A stretch of 64,000 nt of DNA from Alistipes sp. (lineage in GTDB: Bacteria; Bacteroidota; Bacteroidia; Bacteroidales; Rikenellaceae): the NCBI GenBank assembly GCA_022767745.1, contig JALENN010000005.1, positions 1-64,000 of the forward strand, in the 5' to 3' direction. Position 1 is the first letter of the stretch. Every line of letters starts with the position of its first letter. The notes beneath the pieces are model-generated. The model was not told the DNA's origin. It made no database searches and saw only the letters and a list, made by a program, of their open reading frames with translations. This document shows positions 19,656 through 29,075 of this stretch, in pieces. Both the position numbers and the translations under genes were made by a program.

Positions 19656-20525
19656 TTATTTCTTCTCGGCCTTGACGACGGCCGAGAGGGGCATGCGTCC
19701 CTTCTTGAATGTGATGAGGATTACGCCGCCCGAGGTGTCGCCGTAGGCGTCGAACAGATGGGCGCTCTTCTGATGGATTACCATTACGGAGGCGATGTCT
19801 TCGGGTTTGATACGGTTGATATCGGGGATAAGGTATGTGGCCTCGTCGCCCTCGGCGCGGCCTATCGTCAGGGGCTGGGCTGCGGTTGTCGGGGCGGCGC
19901 TTACGGTATCCTGTTCTGTGGTGTAGTCCTTGCGTATGCCCTTGACGCCAATGACCTGTATGACATCCTTGGCGCTGGACTTCGACGAATCCTTCTGCCG
20001 GTTGCCCGAGAGTGCGTCACGCAGCGTTACGGGCTTGCCGTTGTATGTCGGGTGCATGGTGATTATGACGGCGCCGCGGGTTCCGCGCTCGCCGTATATG
20101 GCTGCGGCCTCGTCGGGCCGTAGCGATTCTACCGATTGGACGAATTCCTGCCGCACCTGCTGCAGACTGTCGATCTCGAGCCCGTTGAGCAGTATTAGGG
20201 GAGAGGTGTTGTCCCCGCTCTTGAATCCTTTGTAGGTTGTGACCTCTATCAGGCGGTTGTCTCCCATCTTGAGCATCGAAAACTCCTTTATCTGTTCGGT
20301 CTTGACGGCCTGCAGCTCGTCTTTTGCGGCGACGCGGCGGTCGATTATGATGACGGCGCTGTCGCGGTCCGCTTCCTGGCGGGAGAGTTTCGCCGTCGCA
20401 CGGCCGCTGACACGCACGGGTCTGCCGGCAAGGCCGTCCGGCAGCTCCTGTGCCGTGGCTGCAGGGGCGGAGGCTATCATGAGGGCCGTTATCGCGGCGG
20501 CTATGGCATATATTCTCTGTTTCAT
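19656..20525 (-). CDS. Exported protein with two TonB-plug-like modules
   Basis: The 289-residue protein begins with a signal peptide (MKQRIYAIAAAITALMIASA, cleavage near TAQE). It has two segments resembling the plug domain of SusC/TonB receptors. One is at about residues 112-160 (PLILLNGLEID, ending AAAIYGERGTRGAVIITM). The other is at about 225-278 (IKPEDIASVMVIHQK, ending YGDTSGGVILITFKKG). No beta-barrel follows, so it is not a receptor itself. It could be a periplasmic partner of a receptor or a sensor. The start at 20525 follows a half copy of the promoter element. It is divergent from a two-component system. Confidence 0.7.
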   Translation of the reverse strand: MKQRIYAIAAAITALMIASAPAATAQELPDGLAGRPVRVSGRATAKLSRQEADRDSAVIIIDRRVAAKDELQAVKTEQIKEFSMLKMGDNRLIEVTTYKGFKSGDNTSPLILLNGLEIDSLQQVRQEFVQSVESLRPDEAAAIYGERGTRGAVIITMHPTYNGKPVTLRDALSGNRQKDSSKSSAKDVIQVIGVKGIRKDYTTEQDTVSAAPTTAAQPLTIGRAEGDEATYLIPDINRIKPEDIASVMVIHQKSAHLFDAYGDTSGGVILITFKKGRMPLSAVVKAEKK

Positions 20526-20548
20526 GACAATAAGGTTTGGGTTCCGAT

Positions 20549-20577
20549 GCAAATATATTAAACGCCGTGCGATTTGG
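20549..20577 (-). repeat. Half copy of the promoter element before the plug-domain gene
   Basis: GCAAATATATTAAACGCC followed by GTGCGATTTGG resembles the partial copy at 17749. On the minus strand it gives TATATTTG (20550-20557), 24 bases before the start codon at 20525. Confidence 0.55.
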
Positions 20578-20642
20578 AGCCTGCGGCGGGGCTTCGAAAT
20601 GTTAAGAAGTGTTAACGCCCTACAAGTTGGCGGCGAAATGAT

Positions 20643-20650
20643 TACCTTTG
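20643..20650 (+). promoter_or_regulatory. Promoter -7 element of the histidine kinase operon
   Basis: TACCTTTG (TAnnTTTG) lies 24 bases before the ATG at 20675. It makes the upstream TTG at 20648 impossible as a start. Confidence 0.6.
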
Positions 20651-20674
20651 CGGCGTGTAGGAATGAGGTCAGAC

Positions 20675-21922
20675 ATGAGTGGGAGAGAGATGACGCGGAA
20701 CATCTTCCGCAACATATCGCTGGCGACGGTGGCGTCGCTGACGCTGCTTGCGGCGGTGCAGTGCGTGTCGGCGTGGCGCATATACCGCGACGCGGTGGAT
20801 GCCTTCTGCAGCCGCGTGGAGTCGGCCGCCTACAAGAGTGTCTATGAGACCATCCGCACCGAGCCCTTCGGCCATGCCCCGACGGGGGGCGTGAAGGTCG
20901 ACCTCGACGATTTCGGACTCTATTTCACGGCCAACATGCTCGAGACGGGGACGCTGCAGCCCTACTGCGCCGAGGTTATCGACCGCGCGGACGGCGACCG
21001 TGTCCTCATCCGCCGCGGCGATGTGGCCGCGATAGAGCATCCCGCCGTCTCGGAGATCGATATCGACGACGAGGGGCGTCTGGCGCTGCGGGTGACGGTG
21101 TCGGTGCCCGTCGACAGGATGTGGGGCGAGATGTGGGGCGTGGTGGTGCCCTCGGCGGCCATCGTGGTGCTGCTGTGCGTAGTCTTCGTGCTTCTGATGC
21201 GCACCATGTTCCGCCAGAAGAGCCTCGGCGAGATGCGGCGCGACCTTACGCACAACATAACCCACGAACTGAAGACCCCCATCGCCGTGGCCGCCGCTGC
21301 CAACGACGCGCTGCGCAACTTCTCGGCCGATGCCGACCCCGTGCGGCGGGCGCGCTATCTCGACATCGTGGCGGAGCAGCTCTCGCAGCTCTCGTCGATG
21401 GTGGAGCATATCCTCTCCGTGTCACTTGCCGAGCAGGAGCGTATGCAGCTGCACGGGGAGCGTTTCGCGCTGCGTTCGGTTGCGGAGCAGGCGGCGGCGA
21501 AGTTCGCAGCGGCGGCGAAGAGGGTCGATGTGACGATAGACGTGGCGGAGACGCTGACCGTGTGGGGCGACCGCTTCCATCTGTCGAACGTCCTGTCGAC
21601 GGTGCTGGACAATGCCGTGAAATATTCGGACGGGAGTGTGCGCATAACGGTCTCGGCGCGTGGGGTGCGGCACGGACGCAGACCGTGCGTCGAGATTACG
21701 GTCGCCGACAACGGCATCGGCATCGAGCCGAAGGCGCTGGACCACATATTCGAGAAATTCTACCGTGTACCTTCGGGTGACGTGCAGCGTGCACGCGGCT
21801 ACGGGCTGGGGCTCTACTATGCCCGCCGTGTCGTGGAGCACCACGGCGGCACCATCGCGGCGCGCAGCCGCGTGGGGGAGGGGACGGTCATAACCATTGT
21901 ATTGCCCGATGACGCAGAGTGA
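20675..21922 (+). CDS. Sensor histidine kinase
   Basis: The roughly 415-residue protein has a first membrane helix at about 10-33, an extracytoplasmic region of about 110 residues and a second helix (VVVPSAAIVVLLCVVFVLLM). The HisKA H-box reads THNITHELKTPIAV. The ATPase domain has N-box VLDNAVKYS, G1 VADNGIGIE, F-box IFEKFYRV and G2 GYGLGLYYARRVV. ATGs at 20663 and 20690 are other possible starts; 20690 has GGGAGAGAG just before it. It overlaps the response regulator by 14 bases. The signal is unknown; the divergent plug-domain protein may be linked to it. Confidence 0.92.
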   Translation: MSGREMTRNIFRNISLATVASLTLLAAVQCVSAWRIYRDAVDAFCSRVESAAYKSVYETIRTEPFGHAPTGGVKVDLDDFGLYFTANMLETGTLQPYCAEVIDRADGDRVLIRRGDVAAIEHPAVSEIDIDDEGRLALRVTVSVPVDRMWGEMWGVVVPSAAIVVLLCVVFVLLMRTMFRQKSLGEMRRDLTHNITHELKTPIAVAAAANDALRNFSADADPVRRARYLDIVAEQLSQLSSMVEHILSVSLAEQERMQLHGERFALRSVAEQAAAKFAAAAKRVDVTIDVAETLTVWGDRFHLSNVLSTVLDNAVKYSDGSVRITVSARGVRHGRRPCVEITVADNGIGIEPKALDHIFEKFYRVPSGDVQRARGYGLGLYYARRVVEHHGGTIAARSRVGEGTVITIVLPDDAE

Positions 21923-22601
21923 CGATAGCATACGCGTGCTGCTTGCCGAGGACGAGCGCATGCTGGCCGAGATACTGGCCGACACGCTCGGCGACCGCGG
22001 TTTCGATGTGACGGTCGCCTATGATGGTCGCGAGGCTCTGGCGGCGCTGCAGCGTGAGCGCTACGACGTGCTGGTGACCGACATCATGATGCCGCAGATG
22101 GACGGCTATACACTTGTCGGGCGTCTGCGCGCCGAGGGGTATGACCTCCCCGTGCTGTTCCTCACGGCGCGCTCGGCAACGGAGGATGTGGTGCGCGGGT
22201 TCGAGACCGGGGGCAACGACTTCCTGCGCAAGCCCTTTGCCATCGAGGAACTTATCGTGCGCGTGAAGGCCCTGGCGGGGCGTCGGCGCGAGCAGCATGC
22301 CGTGGAGACGCTCTTCGCGCTGGGACGCTACGAGTTCGACGCCGAGCGCCGTACGCTGCGGCTCGACGGACGCGAGATAGTGCTGTCGGGGCGCGAGGCC
22401 GAGGTGCTGGCCTACCTCTGTCGCCGCCGCGGCGAGACGGTAGCGGCTCAGGCGCTTCTGCGCGAGGTGTGGGGCGACGACTCGTTCTTCAACCTGCGCA
22501 GCCTCAATGTCTTCGTGTCGCGTCTGCGGCGCCGTCTTCAGGAGGATCCGTCGGTCGAGATCGTCTCGCTGCGCGGCGTGGGCTACAAGCTGCGCTGCTG
22601 A
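21909..22601 (+). CDS. OmpR/PhoB-family response regulator
   Basis: The 230-residue protein has a receiver domain with acidic pair EDE near residue 13, phosphorylation site in VLVTDIMMPQMDG, and conserved Thr and Lys in LFLTARSA and FLRKPF. The C-terminal winged helix reads LSGREAEVLAYLCRRRGE and NVFVSRLRRRLQED...GVGYKL. Its start lies inside the kinase gene, a sign of coupled translation. Confidence 0.95.
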   Translation: MTQSDDSIRVLLAEDERMLAEILADTLGDRGFDVTVAYDGREALAALQRERYDVLVTDIMMPQMDGYTLVGRLRAEGYDLPVLFLTARSATEDVVRGFETGGNDFLRKPFAIEELIVRVKALAGRRREQHAVETLFALGRYEFDAERRTLRLDGREIVLSGREAEVLAYLCRRRGETVAAQALLREVWGDDSFFNLRSLNVFVSRLRRRLQEDPSVEIVSLRGVGYKLRC

Positions 22602-22659
22602 CGCGGGAAAAAGTCTCCGGCTTGTATATCGTAATGTTCCTTATCGGAAATAACGAAAC

Positions 22660-22690
22660 TTCGGCCGCCGTACCGGTTTCTGCGGCCGAA
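22660..22690 (+). other. Hairpin after the two-component operon
   Basis: TTCGGCCGC / GCGGCCGAA, a perfect 9-bp stem with a 13-nt loop, lies 59 bases after the response regulator stop. There is no T-tract on either side, so termination is uncertain. Confidence 0.45.
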
Positions 22691-22803
22691 AACACCTCGC
22701 CAGCGCCCTGGGGCGGGGTGTAACGCCTCGGTTTGCATGCCGTTCCGCCGTGCGGCGGCTGCAAAATAACGTAGGCTTAACATTTGTTTTTGCGGAAAAA
22801 TTG

Positions 22804-22811
22804 TACTTTTG
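22804..22811 (+). promoter_or_regulatory. Promoter of the RND efflux operon
   Basis: TACTTTTG is a perfect -7 element, with TTTG at 22783-22786, 17 bases upstream (the usual spacing is 19-21). It lies 65 bases before the chosen start of the adaptor gene. Confidence 0.6.
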
Positions 22812-22876
22812 CGCCCAATAATTGGCGTCCGTATTGCGTTATGTTTCGGAACGCTTCGGTGCATAAATTTTCAACT

Positions 22877-24232
22877 ATGCGAATATCACGAGAAAAAATC
22901 GAACGTTGCGCGGTCGAGGCCGGCCGTCGCACAATACATCTGGGAGGTGCGGCCGGTCGCCGGATCCGTCGTTTTTCCCGACGTACGTGGATAATGATCG
23001 GCATCGCCGTGGCGGTCGTTGCCGGCGGACTCTACTGGTTGTTCCGCCCCACGCCGCCGCAGCCCGTGTATCCCATCGTCGAGGTGGAGCCGGTGCAGAC
23101 TTCCGACATGGAGATCTACGGCGACTATGTGGGACGTATTCGCGCCCAGCAGTTTGTCGAGATCCGCGCCCGCGTCGAGGGCTTCCTCGAGAAGATGCTC
23201 TTCGAGGAGGGTACCTACGTCAAGAAGAACCAGCCGCTCTTCATCATCGACCCCAAGCTCTACCGTGCCCGCGTGAACAAGGCCCGCGCCCAGCTCAACA
23301 AGGACCGTGCGCTGGAGCTGAAGGCCGAGCGCGACCTGAACCGCATACGCCCGCTCTATGAGAAGAAGGCGGCCAGCCAGCTTGACCTCGACAACGCCAT
23401 CGCTGCCTACGAGAGCGCCACGGCCGAGGTGGCCATGAGCGAGGCCGACCTGACGCAGGCCGAGACGGCGCTGGGTTATACGACCGTAAGTTCGCCCATC
23501 TCGGGATATGTGTCGGAGCGTAACGTCGATATCGGTACGCTGGTGGCTCCCGGCGGCCAGTCGCTGCTGGCGACGGTGGTCAAGAGCGACACGGTGCTCA
23601 TCGACTTCAGCATGACCGAGATCGACTACCTGCGCAGCAAGGCCCGCAACGTCAACTTCGGCCAGCGCGACACCACGCGCAAGTGGAACCCCTATGTGAC
23701 GGTGCGGCTTGCCGACAACACGGAGTACCCGATGCGCGGTTCGGTCGATTTTGCCGACCCGCAGGTCGATCCCAATACGGGAACCTTCTCGGTGCGTGCC
23801 GAGATGCCCAACCCCGACCGCGTGCTGCTGCCGGGCCAGTTCGCCAAGGTGCGCCTGCTGCTCGATGTGCGCGAGAATGCCACGGTGGTGCCCACGAAGG
23901 CCATCATCATCGAGAAGGGCGGTGCCTACGTGTTCGTGATACGCCCCGACAGTACGGCCGAGCGCCGTATGATCGAGCTGGGTCCCGAGGTCAACAACCG
24001 CACCATCGTCGAGCGCGGCGTAGTCCCGGGCGAGTATATCGTGACGGAGGGTTACCACAAGCTCTCGCATGGCGACCGTGCCCTGCCCCTACTGAACAAG
24101 TCGGGCCAGAGCGCCGCCGCGGCCGCTGCCGATGAGACGGCACCCGCTGCCGTCGGGGCCGACAGTACCGCCGCAGCCGTCCCGGCGCAGTCACCCGCCG
24201 CCGGCGACAAGCAAGATAGCACGAAGCAATAA
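22877..24232 (+). CDS. RND efflux periplasmic adaptor (membrane fusion protein)
   Basis: The 451-residue protein has a basic N-terminus and one membrane segment (TWIMIGIAVAVVAGGLYWLF). Then come the split biotinyl-lipoyl halves (RIRAQQFVEIRARVEGFLEK and YTTVSSPISGYVSERNVDIG), a coiled-coil hairpin between them (about 125-185) and a beta-barrel part. This is the AcrA/MexA layout. The C-terminal 45 residues are Ala-rich low complexity. An ATG at 22841 is also downstream of the promoter and would add 12 residues. It is first in an operon with the pump and outer-membrane genes. Confidence 0.93.
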   Translation: MRISREKIERCAVEAGRRTIHLGGAAGRRIRRFSRRTWIMIGIAVAVVAGGLYWLFRPTPPQPVYPIVEVEPVQTSDMEIYGDYVGRIRAQQFVEIRARVEGFLEKMLFEEGTYVKKNQPLFIIDPKLYRARVNKARAQLNKDRALELKAERDLNRIRPLYEKKAASQLDLDNAIAAYESATAEVAMSEADLTQAETALGYTTVSSPISGYVSERNVDIGTLVAPGGQSLLATVVKSDTVLIDFSMTEIDYLRSKARNVNFGQRDTTRKWNPYVTVRLADNTEYPMRGSVDFADPQVDPNTGTFSVRAEMPNPDRVLLPGQFAKVRLLLDVRENATVVPTKAIIIEKGGAYVFVIRPDSTAERRMIELGPEVNNRTIVERGVVPGEYIVTEGYHKLSHGDRALPLLNKSGQSAAAAAADETAPAAVGADSTAAAVPAQSPAAGDKQDSTKQ

Positions 24233-24244
24233 AACAGACGAGGC

Positions 24245-27200
24245 ATGAAATCCGATTTCTTTATTGATCGCCCCATATTTTCCACGGTCATATCGATCGT
24301 GATCGTGATCGTGGGTACGCTTGGTCTGCTGTTGTTGCCCGTGGACCAGTACCCGCAGATCATACCCCCCGTGGTGAAGGTGTCGGCGTCGTATCCCGGC
24401 GCGAGCGCCCAGACGGTGACGCAGGCCGTCGCCACGCCCATCGAGCAGGAGCTGAACGGTGTGCCGGGAATGTTGTACATGGAGTCGACGAGCAGCAACT
24501 CGGGAGGCTTCTCGCTCACCGTGACGTTCGACATATCGACCGACCCCGACCTTGCGGCCGTCGAGATACAGAACCGCGTCAAGCAGGCCGAGGCGCGCCT
24601 GCCGGCCGAGGTGGTGCAGAACGGCATCTCGGTCGAGAAGCAGTCGTCGAGCCGGCTTATGACCATAACGCTGCTGTCGAACGACCCGAAGTTCGACGAG
24701 ATATACCTCAGTAACTACGCCACGCTCAACGTCGTGGACATGTTGCGCCGTGTGAAGGGCGTGGGCAGCGTCTCGAACGTCGGCAGCCGATACTACGCCA
24801 TGCAGATATGGGTGCAGCCCGACCGTCTGGCCAGCTTCGGCCTTACGGTGAAGGACCTGCAGAACGTGCTCAAGGACCAGAACCGCGAGTCGGCGGCCGG
24901 TGTGCTCGGCCAGCAGCCCATGAACGACCTTGACGTTACCATCCCGATCATCGCGCAGGGACGACTCTCGTCGGTGGCCGAGTTCGAGGACATTGTCGTG
25001 AGGGCCAACCCCGACGGATCGCTGATACGTCTTCGCGACGTGGCGAAAATATCGCTCGAGGCACAGTCGTACAACACCGAGAGCGGTATCAACGGCGGCA
25101 ATGCGGCCGTGCTGAACGTCAACATGCTGCCCGGCGCCAACGCCATGGATGTGGCGCGCTCGGTGCGCGAGGCGATGAAGGAGATCAGCCGCAGCTTCCC
25201 CGAGGGAATATCGTATGAGATACCCTTCGACATGACCTCGTACATATCGCAGTCGATCGACGAGGTGTATCAGACCCTGTTCGAGGCCTTGCTGCTGGTG
25301 ATCCTGGTGGTGTTCCTCTCGCTGCAGAGCTGGCGCGCCACGCTGATCCCCGTCATAGCGGTGCCCATCTCGCTGATCGGTACGTTCGGCGTGATGCTCG
25401 CCTTCGGATTCTCGCTCAACATGATGACGCTGCTGGGTCTGATCCTGGCCATCGGTATCGTCGTCGACGACGCCATCGTCGTGGTGGAGAATGTCGAACG
25501 CATCATGAACGAGGAGCACCTCTCGCCATACGAGGCCACGAAGAAGGCCATGAGCGGTCTGGGCAGCGCCATCATCGCCACGTCGCTGGTGCTCTGCGCC
25601 GTGTTCGTGCCGGTGAGCTTCCTGTCGGGCATTACGGGACAGCTCTACCGCCAGTTTACCATAACGATCGCCGTGTCGGTGCTTATCTCGACTTTCGTGG
25701 CCCTGACGCTCAGCCCCGCGCTCTGCGCCATCGTCATGCGTCCCGACTCGGGCAAGCCCAAGAACCGTGTCTTCACGCGCATAAACAAGTGGCTGGCCGA
25801 CGGTACGAGCTTCTACGAGCGTATGATCCGCGGCGGACTGAAGCACTGGCGCCGCATGGTGGCGGCGTTCGGCATGGCGCTCATAGCGCTGTGGGTGCTC
25901 AACAAGGTTGCGCCGCAGAGTTTCCTGCCGCAGGAGGACCAGGGTTACTTTACCGTCGAGCTGGAGCTTCCCGAGGGCGCCACGCTGGAGCGTACGCGTG
26001 AGGTTACGGACCGCGCCATGGAGTATCTGATGTCGTGCGAGGATATAGAGTATGTGCTCAACGTGACGGGATCGAGCCCGCGTGTGGGTACCAACCAGTC
26101 GCGCAGCCAGCTCACGGTGATGCTCAAGCCGTGGGAGGAGCGCAAGACCGAGGATATACGCGACGTGATGGAGACCGTTCGCCGGGAGATGGAGCAGTAT
26201 CCCGAGTGTAAGGTCTTCCTCAGCACGCCGCCCGTGATCCCGGGTCTGGGTACGTCGGGAGGTTTCGAGATGGTGCTCGAGGCGCGCGGCGACGCTACCT
26301 ATAACGACCTGCAGCGCGCGGCCGATACGCTGATGCACTACGCATCGATGCGTCCCGAGCTGACACGCCTCTCGTCGTCGTTGCAGAACGACATCCCGCA
26401 ACTCTATTTCGATGTGGACCGCGACAAGGCGCAGATGATGGGTGTGCCGATGTCGGACATATTCTCTACGGTGAAGACCTTCACCGGTTCGGTCTATGTC
26501 AACGACTTCAACATGTTCAACCGTATCTATCGAGTATATATTCAGGCCGCTGCCTCGTACCGTGCCCACCAGTCGAATCTGGGTCTCTTCTTCGTGCGCA
26601 GCAAGGACGGGGCGATGGTTCCCATAACGGCTCTGGGCACGACATCATATACCACTGGTCCCGGAACGATGCGCCGTTTCAACATGTTCACCTCGGCAAC
26701 CATTTCGGGCGAGGCGGCTCAGGGATACAGCTCGGGTCAGGCAATGGGCATCCTCGAGCAGATCGCGCGCGAGAAGCTGCCGCAGACCATAGGTGTCGAG
26801 TGGAGCGGCCTGTCGTATCAGGAGAAGCATGTCGGCGGACAGACGGGGCTGGTGCTGGCTCTGGCATTCCTCTTCGTCTTCCTCTTCCTCGCGGCGCAGT
26901 ACGAGAGCTGGTCGATACCCATTGCGGTGCTGTTGTCGCTGCCGATAGCGGGCGTAGGCGCCTACGTCGGCAACTGGGCCTGCGGATTGGAGAACAATGT
27001 CTATTTCCAGATCGGACTGGTGATGCTGGTGGGTCTGGTGGCCAAGAACGCCATCCTGATCGTGGAGTTCGCCAAGGATGAGGTCGAAAAGGGGCGCGAT
27101 ATCATCGATGCGGTGATCATGGCCGCAAGGTTGCGTTTCCGTCCCATCGTCATGACCTCGCTGGCGTTCATACTGGGTATCCTGCCGCTGGTGTTCGCTA

Positions 27201-27343
27201 CGGGGCCGGGTTCGGGCAGCCGTCTGAGCATCGGTACGGGAGTCTTCTTCGGTATGTTGGTGGCCATCACGGTGGGCATCGTATTCGTGCCGTTGTTCTT
27301 CGTGTGGGTCTATAAGTTGAAATCAAAAAAGTCAAAGAGATGA
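24245..27343 (+). CDS. RND efflux pump inner-membrane transporter (AcrB/MexB type)
   Basis: The 1032-residue protein starts MKSDFFIDRPIFSTVISIVI, the hallmark of HAE1 pumps. The proton-relay residues are in TM4 (LAIGIVVDDAIVVVENVERI) and TM10 (VGLVAKNAILIVEFAKDE). The periplasmic porter region has the usual NNS-like SSNSGGFSLTVTF stretch. It forms a trimer that captures drugs, dyes or bile salts from the periplasm. It overlaps the next gene by 4 bases (ATGA). Confidence 0.96.
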   Translation: MKSDFFIDRPIFSTVISIVIVIVGTLGLLLLPVDQYPQIIPPVVKVSASYPGASAQTVTQAVATPIEQELNGVPGMLYMESTSSNSGGFSLTVTFDISTDPDLAAVEIQNRVKQAEARLPAEVVQNGISVEKQSSSRLMTITLLSNDPKFDEIYLSNYATLNVVDMLRRVKGVGSVSNVGSRYYAMQIWVQPDRLASFGLTVKDLQNVLKDQNRESAAGVLGQQPMNDLDVTIPIIAQGRLSSVAEFEDIVVRANPDGSLIRLRDVAKISLEAQSYNTESGINGGNAAVLNVNMLPGANAMDVARSVREAMKEISRSFPEGISYEIPFDMTSYISQSIDEVYQTLFEALLLVILVVFLSLQSWRATLIPVIAVPISLIGTFGVMLAFGFSLNMMTLLGLILAIGIVVDDAIVVVENVERIMNEEHLSPYEATKKAMSGLGSAIIATSLVLCAVFVPVSFLSGITGQLYRQFTITIAVSVLISTFVALTLSPALCAIVMRPDSGKPKNRVFTRINKWLADGTSFYERMIRGGLKHWRRMVAAFGMALIALWVLNKVAPQSFLPQEDQGYFTVELELPEGATLERTREVTDRAMEYLMSCEDIEYVLNVTGSSPRVGTNQSRSQLTVMLKPWEERKTEDIRDVMETVRREMEQYPECKVFLSTPPVIPGLGTSGGFEMVLEARGDATYNDLQRAADTLMHYASMRPELTRLSSSLQNDIPQLYFDVDRDKAQMMGVPMSDIFSTVKTFTGSVYVNDFNMFNRIYRVYIQAAASYRAHQSNLGLFFVRSKDGAMVPITALGTTSYTTGPGTMRRFNMFTSATISGEAAQGYSSGQAMGILEQIAREKLPQTIGVEWSGLSYQEKHVGGQTGLVLALAFLFVFLFLAAQYESWSIPIAVLLSLPIAGVGAYVGNWACGLENNVYFQIGLVMLVGLVAKNAILIVEFAKDEVEKGRDIIDAVIMAARLRFRPIVMTSLAFILGILPLVFATGPGSGSRLSIGTGVFFGMLVAITVGIVFVPLFFVWVYKLKSKKSKR

Positions 27344-28728
27344 AACGTGCGACGTTGATGATAGCGTTTGCGGCCGCGGCATTCCTGCTCGGGGGCTGCT
27401 CGATACAGAAGCGGTGTCAGGCTCCCGACCTGAACCTGCCCGAGACGATCGTCGAGGGTGCGGTCGATTCGGTCACGATGGCCGATCTGGACTGGTGGGA
27501 GGTCTATGCCGACTCGACGCTGTGCGATCTGATCCACCGCACGCTCGACCGAAATAAGGATATGCTTACGGCCGAGGCCAACGTGCGCCGTATGGCCGAG
27601 CTCTACCGTGTGGACAAGGCTGCGCAGCTGCCGACGGTGAGCGGTCTGGTCTTTGCCGACCGCAAAACCAACGACTATTACGGTGAGAGCAGCTCGGTGT
27701 CGCCCGAGTTCAGCGTCAAGGCTACGGTAGGTTGGGAGGCCGACCTGTGGGGCAATCTGCGTTGGGCCAAGCGTAAGGCTCTGGCCGAGTACCTGTCGTC
27801 GGTGGAGGGTGCGCGCGCCATGCGCATGACGCTCATCGCGCAGGTGGCCAAGGCGTACTTCGAACTTGTGGCGCTGGATCAGGAACTCGACATTGTACGC
27901 CGCACGGTGGCGGCGCGCGAGGAGAGTCTGGCGCAGGCCGAACTGCGTTTCGAGGGCGGTGTCACCTCCGAGATCCCCTACCAGCAGGCGAAGGTTGAGC
28001 TGGCGCGCTCGGCGGCCATGATCCCCGACCTTGAGCGCGAGATTACGCAGAAGGAGAACGAGATATCGGTGCTGGCGGGAGGCTATCCCTCGAATGTCGA
28101 GCGTGCCGACTCGCTCGACGCGGCCATGCCCGAGAACAGCGGCGTGGGTCTGCCCTCGACGCTGCTGCAGCGTCGTCCCGACATACGGCAGGCCGACGAG
28201 AAACTGCGTTCCGCGATGGCCGACGTGGGTGTGGCCTATGCCGACCGTTTCCCGAGGCTGCGTTTCACGGTCACGGGCGGTGTGGAGAACGATGCCCTGA
28301 AGGGGTTGATCGAGTCGCCCTTCACCTATCTGTCGGGACAGCTGGCCGGGCCCATCTTCTCGTTCGGCGCCAAGCGTGCGAAGTACCGCGCGGCGTTGGC
28401 GGCATACGACGGTGCGCGTCTGGGTTACGAGCAGAAGGTGCTGACGGCATTCCGCGAGGTGAACGACGCCATCGTGGCCTATCGCAGCGCGAGCCGCTCG
28501 GCCGACCTGAAGCGCAACCTGCGCGAGGCGTCGCGCAAGTATGTCGAGCTGACACAGCTGCAGTACATATCGGGTGACATACGATACATCGACTTCCTCG
28601 ATGCCGAGCGTAGCTTCTTTGCCGCGCAGGTGGAGGTCAATCAGGCTGTACTGGCGCAGTATCTTGCTCTGGTAGAGCTGTATAAGGCTTTGGGCGGAGG
28701 CTGGCAGTCGGAGGAGGAAGAGGTCTGA
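27340..28728 (+). CDS. Outer-membrane efflux lipoprotein (NodT/OprM family)
   Basis: The 462-residue protein has a lipoprotein signal ending FLLGGC, with Cys20 as the lipid-bearing residue. Two OEP repeats follow, seen in EVNDAIVAYRSASRSADLKR and similar coiled-coil helices. Motifs LGVDDAWE-type WEADLWGNLRW and LPSTLLQRRPDIRQADEKLR match the family. It forms the exit duct of the RND pump encoded directly upstream. Confidence 0.94.
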   Translation: MKRATLMIAFAAAAFLLGGCSIQKRCQAPDLNLPETIVEGAVDSVTMADLDWWEVYADSTLCDLIHRTLDRNKDMLTAEANVRRMAELYRVDKAAQLPTVSGLVFADRKTNDYYGESSSVSPEFSVKATVGWEADLWGNLRWAKRKALAEYLSSVEGARAMRMTLIAQVAKAYFELVALDQELDIVRRTVAAREESLAQAELRFEGGVTSEIPYQQAKVELARSAAMIPDLEREITQKENEISVLAGGYPSNVERADSLDAAMPENSGVGLPSTLLQRRPDIRQADEKLRSAMADVGVAYADRFPRLRFTVTGGVENDALKGLIESPFTYLSGQLAGPIFSFGAKRAKYRAALAAYDGARLGYEQKVLTAFREVNDAIVAYRSASRSADLKRNLREASRKYVELTQLQYISGDIRYIDFLDAERSFFAAQVEVNQAVLAQYLALVELYKALGGGWQSEEEEV

Positions 28729-28749
28729 TGCTGTCGTTGCGCCGTGGTG

Positions 28750-28788
28750 GCCGGCCTGTGTCCCTAGGGATGCGGGCCGGCTGTTTTT
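28750..28788 (+). terminator. Intrinsic terminator of the RND operon
   Basis: GCCGGCC (28750-28756) pairs with GGCCGGC (28775-28781), with an inner GTCCC/GGGAT stem, followed by TGTTTTT. A second weaker hairpin AACGGC/GCCGTT ending in ATTTTTCTTTT lies at about 28795-28836. Confidence 0.85.
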
Positions 28789-28893
28789 GTGAAAACGGCC
28801 GCAGAGGGCGGTGTGGCGCCGTTATTTTTCTTTTGTTCATATTTTGTTCATTAAATGGGACGCGGGGCGGGGAGCGGAGCCGAAAATGATGGC

Positions 28894-28901
28894 TAATTTT
28901 G
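28894..28901 (+). promoter_or_regulatory. Promoter -7 element of the riboswitch-nrdDG transcript
   Basis: TAATTTTG (TAnnTTTG) lies just upstream of the riboswitch; transcription should start near 28908. No TTTG -33 box at the right distance was found. Confidence 0.55.
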
Positions 28902-28904
28902 CAC

Positions 28905-29075
28905 AGCACGAGGTTCCCATGGCGGCAGCAGCCGTCGCGGGATCAAAAGGGAACGCGGTGCGATGCCGCGACTATGCCCGTAGCTGTGAGTCCCCTCTTT
29001 GTGGCCGCACAATCTTCGCCACTGCCCGTCGGGCGGGAAGGCGTGCGGCAGGGACAAGTCAGAAGACCTGCCTCG
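28905..29075 (+). ncRNA. Cobalamin (AdoCbl-type) riboswitch
   Basis: The element has the ordered conserved parts of the cobalamin family. An AGGT of stem P1 is at 28911-28914, GGGAACGCGGTGCGA at about 28950, and GCCGCGACTATGCCCGTAGC after it. The core GCCACTGCCCG is near 29018, GGGAAGGCGTGC follows, and the near-perfect B12 box AGTCAGAAGACCTGCC is at 29057-29072. The ACCT of the B12 box closes P1 with AGGT. The rest of the leader to the nrdD start (about 165 bases) contains a CCCTTCGGG hairpin and an ATTTTTTC tract near 29130. It may switch by termination or by blocking translation. In the families known, cobalamin binding turns expression off. Confidence 0.93.
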
